From: Chitinophaga sp. E66
GTDB lineage: Bacteria > Bacteroidota > Bacteroidia > Chitinophagales > Chitinophagaceae
Direction: 5' to 3'
DNA: 64,000 bases
NCBI GenBank assembly: GCA_019285755.1
Contig: CP079103.1
Location: 4,526,001-4,590,000 of the forward strand
Shown: piece after piece, positions 20,864 through 30,873 of the stretch
How the letters are laid out: the number at the start of each line of letters is the position of its first letter
Position numbering within the stretch: the first letter of the stretch is position 1
The notes under the pieces: model-generated
The model's database searches: none
Told to the model about the DNA's origin: nothing
The model's input: only the letters and a program-made list of their open reading frames with translations
Made by a program: the position numbers and the translations under genes

Positions 20864-22380
20864 ATGACAGTGCAAAAACTTCAGCCGACCTTTACGAGGA
20901 TTACAAAGCCCGGATGCAAAAAATCGCCGATGTCCGCAACGCCACCTCTGTACTCGGGTGGGACCAGGAAACCTATCTCCCCGAGAAAGGAGCGGAATTC
21001 CGCGGCCGCCAGCTCACCACGCTCAGCACCATCGCCCACGAACTGTCGACCGACCCCGCGCTCGGCGACCTCCTGCAGGAGCTGAAGTCCCGCAATGATC
21101 TCGACGACACCCAGCGCCGCAACGTCCAGCTATCGGCCGAAGATTTTGAAAAACAACGCAAATACCCCGCCTCCTTCGTAGCGGAACTTTCCACCGTCAC
21201 CAACGCCGCCTATCACGCCTGGATCAAATCCCGCAAGGAAAAAGACTTTTCCGTCTTTGAGCCCCAGCTGGCGAAAATGGTGGAACTGAAGAAAAAAGAA
21301 ACCCAGATCCTCGGTTTCTCCGGGCATCCGTACGACGCGCTGCTCGACGAATACGAAAAAGGGGCCGACGTCTCCATGCTGGACGCCATCTTCCGCGACG
21401 TCCGCCAGTCGCTGCTGCCACTCCTCCAACAGATCGCCCTTCAGACGCCTCCCGATAAGAAATTCCTCAACCGCCTCTACCCCAAAGACCAGCAATGGCA
21501 ATTCGGGATCGATATCCTCAAAGCCATGGGCTACGATTTCGGGGCAGGCCGGCAAGATGTGTCGGAGCACCCTTTCACTACGAGCTTCAACCCGCTGGAC
21601 GTGCGCGTAACCACCCGCATCGACGAGCAGGATCTAGGCAATATGACCTGGAGCTGCATCCACGAAGGCGGCCATGCCCTCTACGAACAGGGCCTGCCGG
21701 TTGACCAGTATGGCCTCCCATGCGGAGAAGCCGCCAGCCTGGGCATCCACGAATCGCAGAGCCGCCTCTGGGAAAACAACGTAGGCCGCAGCCTTATCTT
21801 CTGGCAGAAACACTACGGCCACCTGCAGGGCATGTTCCGCGCCAACCTCCAGGCCGTGCCCATCCTCGATTTCTATAAAGCCATCAACCTCGTTCAGCCC
21901 TCCCTCATCCGCACGGAAGCCGACGAGCTGACGTACCACTTCCACGTCATGATCCGCTACGAGATCGAGAAAGGACTGATCGGCGGCGAGATGCAGACCA
22001 AAGACCTCCGTGATATCTGGAACAAATACTATCTTGATTACCTAAACGTGAAAGTGACCGACGACCTCCACGGCGTACTGCAGGATATTCACTGGAGCCA
22101 TGGCAGCTTCGGATACTTCCCGACTTATTCGTTAGGCAGTTTCTACGCCGCGCAGTTCTACTCCGCCGCGAAGCAACAGATCACCGGGCTGGAGAGCGCC
22201 ATCGCCGACGGCAGGTACGACGGGCTGCTGCGCTGGTTGCGCGACAGCATCCACCGCCACGGCAGGTACTACACTTCCAATGAGTTATGCGAAAAGGTGA
22301 CCGGAGAGAAACTGAACTTCCGGCATTTCATGGCATATGCACAGGAGAAATACGGAAAGATGTATAATTTAGGGGCGTGA
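20864..22380 (+). CDS. M32 family metallocarboxypeptidase
   Basis: Zinc carboxypeptidase (thermostable carboxypeptidase 1 type), cytoplasmic, about 505 residues. The zinc motif is CIHEGGHALYEQG (HExxH, about residue 266), with the third ligand in GIHESQSRLWENNVGRS (about 295-300). SVLGWDQETYLPEKGAEFRG near the N-terminus and DELTYHFHVMIRYEIE are also M32 hallmarks. One or two breaks within codons 7-17 (about 20882) separate the first residues from the rest; otherwise it is uninterrupted. It ends inside a terminator hairpin. Confidence 0.95.
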
Positions 22381-22393
22381 AAGCGCCCCTTTC
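22371..22393 (+). terminator. Terminator overlapping the stop codon of the M32 gene
   Basis: AGGGGCG (22371-22377) pairs with CGCCCCT (22384-22390) and TTT follows. The TGA stop codon (22378-22380) is in the loop. Confidence 0.6.
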
Positions 22394-22421
22394 ACTATAC
22401 CCGAAATAATATCCCTACACC

Positions 22422-23131
22422 ATGAGACGTACCCTTTATCCCTTCCTGTTTGCAGCCACCCTTTCCGCATGCACGACCACACAAGCCGAAAAGAAACCTG
22501 CAGAGAAAGTTGATGCTACCGCTAAAGAAGACTCGCCGGCCGAAGTTAAAAAGGCACCTGTTTATAATGCGCGGGTAACGAGAACGGATACCCTCAGCAT
22601 TGTCAGATTCGACAATTTCACGATTTCGTTTCACCGCTTCGAAACAGTACCGCTGGAGCGGACCGCACCCGCCGGCGCGGATACGGTTCATATCATCCAG
22701 GAAAACCTGGAAGATGGCGCAGAATACTGCCAATATCTCATCGAAACGGAACAACTTGAAAACGTGATGATGTCGTATCGCTACAGCTTATCCTGGATGT
22801 TACCGACAGAAGATATGGATCAGCAGCTGGACTTCCCCGGTACACACACTACCGGACGGTCATGCCTATGGTCAATGGGAAATTCGTTTGGCCTGAATAT
22901 GATGAAAAACGCGACTTTTTCCCAGATGTCAATTACCTGGACCTCGCGGACTCTGTGAAAAGCCAGTTCGGAGATAAATTCAGAGAAGAAATTGAATTAC
23001 CTAAATCCAGCGCCGACATTGAGCGATTCGCGCGCTATGATACCCTGATCCTGGAAATCAGCGGCACACGTAAAAGCGATGGAGTACTGGTTAAAAAATA
23101 CCTGCAATTTGATGTGCTCTATGGCTGCTAA
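22422..23131 (+). CDS. Lipoprotein, first of two related tandem genes
   Basis: About 236 residues after one repair near 22860. MRRTLYPFLFAATLSAC has a lipobox (LSAC), so the mature protein begins at Cys17 and is lipid-anchored. A low-complexity charged linker (about 20-50) precedes a folded domain with DTLSIVRFDNFTISFHRFET, and after repair YDTLILEISGTRKSDGVLVK. I do not recognise the family. The fold is shared with the next gene, whose start overlaps its stop by 11 bp. Confidence 0.75.
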
Positions 23132-23846
23132 GTTTACATTTTACGCCTGGCTGCTAACCGCCCTCGCTGCTATCGCCTGCAATGGCACGACCAAGTCCCC
23201 GGCAGGCGCTGATTCCACAGCGGCAGATACCGCATCCTCAAAGCCTGTGCTTTCCATCGTCTCCGGCTGCCTGCCACCCATGGAAGATGAATATCATCTC
23301 GATTCCGTCACAACGATACACTTCCCGGAACTGACGGTTTCGTTTGAAGGATACATTGCGAATTCGCCCGACCTCAGGTCCCCGGAAGACACCGTTATGC
23401 TCACCACTACCGAACTGGGGATCCTGCCGTTAGGTAATTATGCATCCGTACAATCAGATCAACTGACTGACCTGCAGATGGCGTTCCGGTTCACGACCGT
23501 CTCCTGCGTATACAGCGGCGAAGGAGGCTTATTATGCATGTATGGCTGGAAATCTTTCGTATCCCGTTGGGAAACGCTTCCGGAAAAAGACGGCAGGCTG
23601 TATATCCGCGATCTGGAAGAAGGAGAATCACAACAATTTCCTGCGGTGGATCTGTCGGAATGGAAGGAAAGGGTGCGGAAACATTTGGGGGAATCATTTT
23701 ACGAATCCGTTAAAAATGCCGGCGGCGTAAATGAACTTCCTGGCCTGGTTGACCTCGACCAGATACAGTTCAGCGTTACCGGGAAGCGGAAAACCGACGG
23801 CGCCACCGTCACCAAGGTGATCATATTTAGTGTGCCCCTAGGCTAG
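23121..23846 (+). CDS. Lipoprotein, second of two related tandem genes
   Basis: Intact, 241 residues from ATG 23121; an earlier in-frame ATG (23079) would put a non-signal extension ahead. MAAKFTFYAWLLTALAAIAC ends in a lipobox cysteine. The domain matches that of the gene before it: DSVTTIHFPELTVSFEGYIA against the first gene's DTLSIVRFDNFTISFHRFET, and SVTGKRKTDGATVTK against EISGTRKSDGVLVKK. Family unknown; probably periplasm-facing. Confidence 0.75.
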   Translation: MAAKFTFYAWLLTALAAIACNGTTKSPAGADSTAADTASSKPVLSIVSGCLPPMEDEYHLDSVTTIHFPELTVSFEGYIANSPDLRSPEDTVMLTTTELGILPLGNYASVQSDQLTDLQMAFRFTTVSCVYSGEGGLLCMYGWKSFVSRWETLPEKDGRLYIRDLEEGESQQFPAVDLSEWKERVRKHLGESFYESVKNAGGVNELPGLVDLDQIQFSVTGKRKTDGATVTKVIIFSVPLG

Positions 23847-24083
23847 TCCGCCACCAAAAATATTGATATTTATCAACATTCCAGGAATCCGGATCCGTAA
23901 TTAATCCGTATATTGAGGAAGCGTGCCGTCAGAAGTAAGAGACATATATACGGCAAGGCGCCTTTGCCTATCTAATGTATTCGTTACCAATTGATAGCGA
24001 TCAATCTCCCGGCTTTCGCAGTATCCATCCGCAAGCCATCTCCAGGGGAAACAGGTACTATTTTAACTTCATTTCCCCAGAAA
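23847..24083. other. Intergenic stretch, first part
   Basis: Between the lipoprotein stop and the 11-bp repeat array. It holds AT-rich sequence around 23856-23880 and a short imperfect palindrome GGCAAGGCGCCTTTGCC near 23953. I see no credible gene here; a 107-codon open frame beginning at 23991 runs into the repeats and has no recognisable protein character. Confidence 0.5.
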
Positions 24084-24281
24084 CACTACCCGCTGATTGC
24101 CAGTCACATACCCACATCAAGTCCACCTCAAGTCCGCATCAAGTCCACCTTTAGTCCAGGGATTATACTATTACCCTTCGGTTATCACCCGGTTACCACC
24201 CGGACATCCTACTATCTAGCTTCTATAATACGGCTATCATGCTTCTATTACCCTTCTATCATGCCTCCCTTTAGCCCCGGT
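24084..24281. repeat. Degenerate 11-bp tandem repeat array (about 18 units)
   Basis: Reads as consecutive 11-base units without slippage, for example tcaagtccacc, tcaagtccgca, tcaagtccacc, then tatcacccggt, taccacccgga, catcctactat, ctagcttctat, catgcttctat and tacccttctat. In this phase position 8 is C in 17 of the 18 units I counted, and six units end in CTAT. It lies between two convergent gene ends. 11 is not a multiple of 3, and the period matches about one helical turn. Function unknown; the same family appears near 60.7 kb. Confidence 0.75.
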
Positions 24282-24354
24282 TTTGCCACAGAGACGATAT
24301 GGGTTTACATGTAGTTTACAACTTTCGGAATTTGCCTGTAAATAACAGGCCGCA

Positions 24355-24396
24355 CAAAAACGCCGGAGGGGTGGAATTTTACTTCCACCCCTCCGG
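24355..24396 (-). terminator. Strong terminator of the rhodanese-thioredoxin gene
   Basis: CCGGAGGGGTGGAA (24363-24376) and TTCCACCCCTCCGG (24383-24396) form a perfect 14-bp stem with a 6-base loop. On the minus strand the stem is followed by a short T run (CGTTTTTG), so it ends the rhodanese-thioredoxin transcript and shields it from the repeat array. Confidence 0.85.
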
Positions 24397-24423
24397 AATT
24401 ATCGTTTTCTGTAAGTGTGCGTT

Positions 24424-25100
24424 TTATTGTATCGCCTTTCGGAAGGCATCCAGTTCCACGATACCGGTTTTGCGCCAGACTTCCTTGCCGTCTTTATAGA
24501 GGATGAAGGTCGGTATCTCGGTAACATTGTTGGCGCTCATCACGTCGGTGTCGTTACCACCGTCTACGTTGAGGACCTTGATCTTGTTTTCCGTGGTGAA
24601 TTGTTTGACGATGGGCGCCATCTGGCGGCAGGGAGGGCACCATTGCGCGCCCACGTCTACCAGGATCCATTTGCTGCTGGCAATGGCCTGCTTGTACATA
24701 TCGGCGCTCATCTGGGGACTTTCTCCGTTCCCACGATGGCCTTGCTTTCCGCGCGCCAGGCATTGATGCCGCCGGAAAGGTCGGTAACGTCTTTGAAGCC
24801 GTTATCTGCCAGCCACTTAGCGGCAGCATTGCTTCTACCGCCTACAAGGCAGTACACATATACGGGTTTGTTCTTATCAAGGGATTTAACGCGGTGGGCG
24901 AATTCATCTTTATTGGTGAAATCGGCCTGGAGGGCGTTGGGAAGGTGTCCTGTTTTGAACTCTTTGGCCGTGCGGACATCCAGTAGTTGGACATCCGGGT
25001 GGCGGAGGCCCTTTTCAAACATATCTGCAGACACGGTCTGCTGGGCGTTGGCGGCGGTTATGCTACAAAGAAAAATGGCAAAGGCTATGATATTTTTCAT
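24424..25100 (-). CDS. Exported rhodanese-thioredoxin fusion protein
   Basis: About 225 residues after one repair (CCCC run near 24716, restoring EKVPQMSADMY). Signal peptide MKNIIAFAIFLCSITAANAQ. The rhodanese domain (about 25-125) has LLDVRTAKEFKTGHLPNALQ and active-site cysteine VYCLVGGRSNAAAKWL. The thioredoxin domain (about 130-225) has GAQWCPPCRQMAPIV and the cis-proline segment VTEIPTFILYKDGK. Periplasmic; probably handles persulfide or thiol redox. As raw sequence the two halves look like separate genes, but the one-base repair joins them. Confidence 0.87.
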
Positions 25101-25162
25101 CGGTTCCGTGATTGTTTTGTCTTTATGGCTAATCCATAAAGATACGCAATCTGCGGCAATCG

Positions 25163-25773
25163 TCAGGCTTTGCGGCGGGCAACGCTGTCGAGCTTCCGGA
25201 AGTTGATGAATACTTCCCGGCCCTGGCGGGCGGGATGCGAATTATAGCAGGGAGCGAACGTTTTGAAATTGAAATACGGCTCGAACATCCGGCGATAGAC
25301 TTTGATGCCGCCGCCGAAGGGAGGGCCGGGCTCGTCGAACTCGCGGTTGAAGAGCACCCCGATGAGGCGGCCTTCTTCCCAGAGCAGGTCGTACATATGC
25401 CGCGCGTAGGCTTGCCGGAGCGCGGGATCAGGGCGCAGAGGAAAGTCTGCTCCACGATCAGGTCGTATTCCGCTTCATGTTCGAAGAAATCACCCGTTTC
25501 AAACTTAATGCCTGTGGATGCGTATTTCTGCTTCAGCCGCTCGATGATCACCGTGGAAATATCCAATACCGTGATATCCCGGAAGCCACTGTCCCACAGA
25601 TACTTGGCTTCATAACTGTTACCTCCGCCCGGGATGAGCACCCGGAGGTTCTTGTTCGGCAACTGGTCGAAATAATCCCGCAAAGGAGGTGATACGGTTC
25701 CCATGTCCCATTCGGTTTCCCCGCGCTCATAGCGCGCATTCCAATAAGCTTTATCCAATTCAGGCATATCCAT
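25163..25773 (-). CDS. TPMT-family SAM-dependent methyltransferase
   Basis: About 203 residues. N-terminal AYWNARYERGETEWDMGTVS, SAM-binding LRVLIPGGGNSYEAKYL, VTVLDIS, then FDEPGPPFGG near the C-terminus are typical of the thiopurine S-methyltransferase-like family, whose bacterial members methylate small thiols, halides or metalloids. One break near 25415 divides it. Ends at 25163. Substrate unknown. It lies upstream of the rhodanese-thioredoxin gene on the same strand with 62 bp between, so co-transcription is possible. Confidence 0.87.
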
Positions 25774-25968
25774 TTGGTTTGGAAATCCGGGTGCAACGGT
25801 AAGTAAATGTACTTATTACACATCCGGTTACAGGGGCAAATAAATGATTAATCGAATATCACGATGAAAACATAATGTTAATATAAACAGATAATTCTTT
25901 TTTAAATATTATTTTTACCCCTTTGACCGAACCCCTAACCGGGTATACCTCCAATTTTACGGGTACCT

Positions 25969-28900
25969 ATGATCAACCGACGCCAACTGAAAAACCATAT
26001 GGCCGTGGTGTGCTGCCTCCTGACTATTTTCTGCACATCCGCGGCGAAGGCACAACAAGCATCGTTCACGCCAGACGTTACGTCCGGCTGCGCGCCGCTG
26101 ACCGTTTCATTCAGCAATACCTCCGACGCAGGAGCCACCGGGACTGGGACTTCCAGCTGGGAGCGCATTCCAATAACCAGCATGCTTCAAAGGTATTTAC
26201 CGCTCCGGGCACCTATAACGTGACCCTCACGGCCACTTACCCCGGCGGCGTCCGCACCGCCACGCGGACCATCACCGTGTACGAAAACCCCGTGCCCCGG
26301 TTCACCGCCACACCGCTTTCGGGCTGTACGCCGCTGAATGTCCGGTTCACCGACGATTCCGAGCCCGGCTCCGGAACCATCCGCTCCATCACCTGGGACT
26401 TTGGCGATGGCAACACCGCCACCGGCGCCGGCCCCTCGCACACCTTCAACGTTGACGGCGCTTTTTCCATCTCCACCATCGTAGAAAACAGCTTCGGCTG
26501 CAAACAGGGCCTCACCCTTCCGCAATACATCCGCGTAAGCAGTACGCCCCGGATCGATTTCACCTCCGACGTACAGGCCTCCTGCACCACGCCCCTGACC
26601 GTGAATTTCCGGAGCAGCGGTCCTGCCGGGCTCACCTACGCCTGGGACTTCGGAGACCCGACATCCGCCACCAATACATCTACAGCCCAACACCCTTCGC
26701 ATACCTTTGCCAACGAGGGCACCTATACCGTAACCCTCCGCGCCCGCACGCCGGAAGGCTGCGAGAGCACTGTGGCCAAAGCAGCCTTCGTGGTCATCCA
26801 GCGGACACGCACTGATTTTGTGGTAGACGGGCTGGCATGCGCCGGCGTGCCCGTGCGCCTGCGTAACACCACCGCCCCCACGCCCACCACTTCCCGCTGG
26901 ACGCTCCCCGACGGGAGTATATCCTCCGCAACGGATGCTTCTTATACGTTTGCCACTCCCGGCACCTACAATATCACGCTCACATCCGGCAGGGCGGGAT
27001 GTACCGAAACCGTGACGAAAGCTATCGTAGTGCACCCGCGGCCCGTGGCGACCTTTACCGCCACGCCAACTACCAGCTGTTCCGCGCCCTTCAATGTTCA
27101 ATTCACGCCTGCGTTCACCACGGGCGCCCGTTATCTCTGGACCTTTGGCGACGGCACTACCAGCACTGATCCTTCGCCCAACCATACTTACAACAACTAC
27201 GGCATCTTCGATGTCCGGCTACGCGTGGAGAACGCCGCCGGCTGCTTCGACGAAGTGACCATGAACGATTACATCGTGGCCGAGCGCCCGCAGGCGATCA
27301 TCATTCCATCCAACCCGGAGGGCTGTCTTCCTCATACCTCCAGCTTCCGCGCCACCCTCCTGACGGCAGGTGTAGTTACAGGTTACCAGTGGGATCTGGG
27401 AGATGGCACTACTTCCAACGCTCCTGAGCCATCACATACATATACCACGGAAGGCGTATTTACCGTAAGACTGAGGCTCACCATAAACGGACCTGTCCGC
27501 TGGATGTACAGACCACGGTTCGGGCGGGCCGCATCCCCGTGGTGCAGTTCGACGCCACGCCCAAAGCACCCTGTCAGCGGGAGCCCGTGCAGTTCACCAA
27601 TCTTTCTTTACCCCGCGGCACCGAATGGGAATGGCAGCTGCCTGACGACGGCGGCGTCATCCTCCGCGCGGAAAATCCGGCGTACGTATTCCGCAATATC
27701 GGCCAGCATGATGTAACCCTTACCGTTAGCAATTACGGTTGCCGCAGAACGCTCACCAAGCCCGACTTCATCACCATCCTGCCGCCTGTCGCGAATTTCA
27801 GCATGGAGAACGTCTGCACCGATAAGCTGCGCGTCAACTTCACAGACCTCTCCGACTTTGGCCCCATCCCGGGAACACCGCGGTTCTGGAGATGGGAGTT
27901 CGGCGACGGCAATACCTCCACCGCCCCCTCGCCCAGCCACGTATACGCCGCTACAGGTTCCTACAACGTACGCCTGGTCGTAAGCGATGGTAATTGCGAA
28001 TCGGAAATGACGCAGGTGATCGATATCATCGATGAGCGCCCCGTTATCCGTTCCTCCGCCATGGAAGTTTGCGCCGCCAACTCGCTCATCTTCAACCGCG
28101 ATAATGTAGACCCAAACAATATCGTTCGCTGGGAATGGAACTGGGGAGACGGAACCTACGCCCCTGTGGCGGGCGATAATATCGCTAAAACATTCCGCCT
28201 GCCTGGCAGGTACAGCGTTCAGCTGACCGTCACCGACCGCAACAATTGCACATCTACTTCCAACATACTCGCCATACAGGTGAACGGCGCCACGGCAGAC
28301 TTCGGCGTAACCGGCCGCCGTTGCGAAGGCGACGAGCAGGCTTTCAACGACGCCTCCACCGCCTGGCATGGATATGCGATCAGCAGCTGGACCTGGAACT
28401 TCGGGGACGGCACGCCCGATGAAACGGTTACTACGCGCCCGCTCGACTATAAGCATGCCTTCGCTGCCGGCGGCACTTACAACGTAACGTTACAGGTGAC
28501 GGACGCCGCAGGTTGCAGAACATCTATTTCGCGCCCGGTTGAAGTACGCAACCTGGAAGCAGGATTTAATACAGCCCGGGTGGCCTGCAAAAACACACCG
28601 CATGCTTTCACGAATACCTCATCCGGCACCAGCAATACCCTCACATATGCCTGGATTTTGGAGATAATACCTCGTCAACGGCTCCCAGTCCATCGAAGAC
28701 CTACCTCCTTCCCGGTACCTACACCGTAACGCTGACGGTGACCGACGATGAGGATGCGTGGCTACAGAAACGAAGACGCAACACCTGACCGTTCCCGATC
28801 CGCAGGCCATCTTCACCGTTCCGGGACAGGTGGCGCAATGCCCGCCTGCACTCGTTTCGCTAGACAACCAGAGCACCGGTTACCGCGATGCCGTATGGGA

Positions 28901-30806
28901 TTTCGGTGACAACAGCCGGTCCGATCGCGATGAGCCGGACCACGTTTACAACCTTCCCGGCACATATACCATCACCCTGAACGTCTATTCCGAAGGCAAC
29001 TGCATGAGCACCACGAGCCATACCGTGGAGATCGACGGCCCTATCGGCACCAAAAGCATCGTCAATAAGATCGGATGCGCGCCGCATGCCACCACATTCA
29101 GCGCGAGCTCGCCTAACGCGGTACGCTATACGTTCGATATGGATAATGGCACCGTTGAGACCACCACATCCAACTCCTTCACTTACCAATACACCCAGCC
29201 CGGCGTGTATTATCCGCGGGTGGTACTGGAAGACGCGAAAGGCTGCAAGGTACCCGCACAGGGCCTGGCAGACAGCATTATAGTCGACAAGACCACGGCA
29301 GGTTTTACCATGAGCACGCTGGCCGCCTGCGATAATGCCGATATCATCTTCACCAATACCTCCAATTCCCTTTCCGCCGCGCAGCATGGCGACGCCATGC
29401 AATATCGCTGGGATTTCGGGGTGGACGGGCGCACCGATGATGTGAGCAGTGACGAACATCCGCGCTTCTCTTATACCAGCGCAACCGATTATCGGGTGAA
29501 GCTGGTAACGGTAAGCCGGTATGGTTGCGAAGATTCTTCTTTTCTGACGCTCCGGTGGATCCCAAACCCGAAGCCGCCATTGCACCAGCAGGGCCGGTTT
29601 GCGTGAACGAGCCGGTGCAGTTCGCCGGTTACGAAAGCCGTGGATTGCCTTCCACCAGCTGGACCTGGACGGTAGACGGGACGCCCGGCGCCAGTCCTGC
29701 CCTGCCCCCGCGCCTCGTATATACCCAGGCCGGCCTGCACGACATCCGCCTGGTGATCCGCAACTCCGAAGGCACCTGTCCTGATACGGCGGATTTCCAG
29801 CTAGTGGTGAACCCGCTCCCATCGCTGGCGGTAGCGCCGCGGCAGGCATTGGTTTGCGAAGGCGAATCACTGCAGGTCATCAGTAATGGCGGACCCGCCC
29901 AATACAGCTGGACGCCATACAATATCTCCAGCGCCACGGCCGAAAACCCCGTGATCAGCCCGGTGACAGATACCATGTACCACGTGCGCGCCGTGAACCA
30001 GTTTGGTTGCGAGGCCATTGACTCCCTGCGGGTACAGGTATCCCATCCCTTTACCGTTCGTTCGTCCAACACCGATATCTGCGAGGGCAAGCAAACCCGG
30101 CTTCGCGCTACCGGTGCGGTTCGCTACAACTGGTTCCCGGCAACGGGCCTGAACGATGCCGGGCTCCAGGACCCCGTGGCCATGCCGAACGCGACGACCC
30201 GATACCGGGTGGTTGGCTACGGCAACGACGCCTGCTTTACCGACACCGCCTACGCAACGGTCACCGTTCACCAGGCCCCGTTATCACGGCCCCCAGAGCC
30301 TCACCCTTCCCAGCGGTACGGTAATGCCCGCACCGGTGAGCGGCAGCCCGGATATCACCTCCTGGGCATGGTACCCCGAAAAGTGGCTCAGCTGCTACGA
30401 CTGCGCCACCCCGGAAATGCTGCTCCAGGGCCCCGTAACCTACCAGATCACCGCCACCAACATTTACGGATGCCAGAGCACGGCATTGCTGCCCGTAAAA
30501 CTGTTCTGCTCCGGCAGTACCGCATTCATTCCCAACACGTTCACACCCAATGGCGATGGCCAGAATGATATTTTCTACGTTCGCGGACGGGGCGTCCGCA
30601 CCATTAAATCCTTCCGGATCTTCAACCGCTGGGGCCAGCTCGTCTTTGAACGGGCCAACTGCCAGTCGGACGACCCGGCATGTGGATGGGACGGGCGGTT
30701 TGCCGGTCAGCTGGCGCCTCCGGACGTATTTGTTTACTATGCGGAAATTGTCTGCGACAGCGGGGAACCGATGACGCTCAAAGGAAATGTGACGCTGCTG
30801 CGATAG
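25969..30806 (+). CDS. Giant PKD-repeat protein with T9SS type B sorting domain
   Basis: A surface or secreted protein of about 1,600 residues. ATG 25969 begins MINRRQLKNHMAVVCCLLTI and leads to a signal peptide ending near AAKAQQ. About a dozen PKD-like repeats follow, each with a variant of WDFGDG (for example TWDFGDGNTATG, LWTFGDGTTSTDPSPNHTY) and a C-rich linker. The end is the gliding-motility type B domain: PNTFTPNGDGQNDIFYV, FNRWGQLVFE, DVFVYYAEI, ending KGNVTLLR. At least six breaks. Exported by T9SS; PKD arrays often act as spacers or glycan-binding stalks. First of two such genes before a PorP/SprF gene. Confidence 0.92.
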
Positions 30807-30825
30807 GGATATGGAAAAAATATAA

Positions 30826-30833
30826 TAAATTTG
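30826..30833 (+). promoter_or_regulatory. -7 element upstream of the second PKD gene
   Basis: TAAATTTG matches TAnnTTTG, 40 bp before the start codon and after the stop of the first PKD gene. No TTG at -33 was clear, so a separate promoter is possible but not certain. Confidence 0.45.
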
Positions 30834-30873
30834 TATAATCCATAAACCTATACTTTCCCATATCCTGTGAAAA

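Noticed and set aside
24084..24281. Possible CRISPR array
   Set aside because: Units are 11 bp with no conserved longer repeat, no unique spacers and no cas genes nearby.
23991..24314. A 107-codon open frame across the first 11-bp array
   Set aside because: The frame is low-complexity repeat translation, lacks homologous features, and a period of 11 bases cannot encode a simple peptide repeat.
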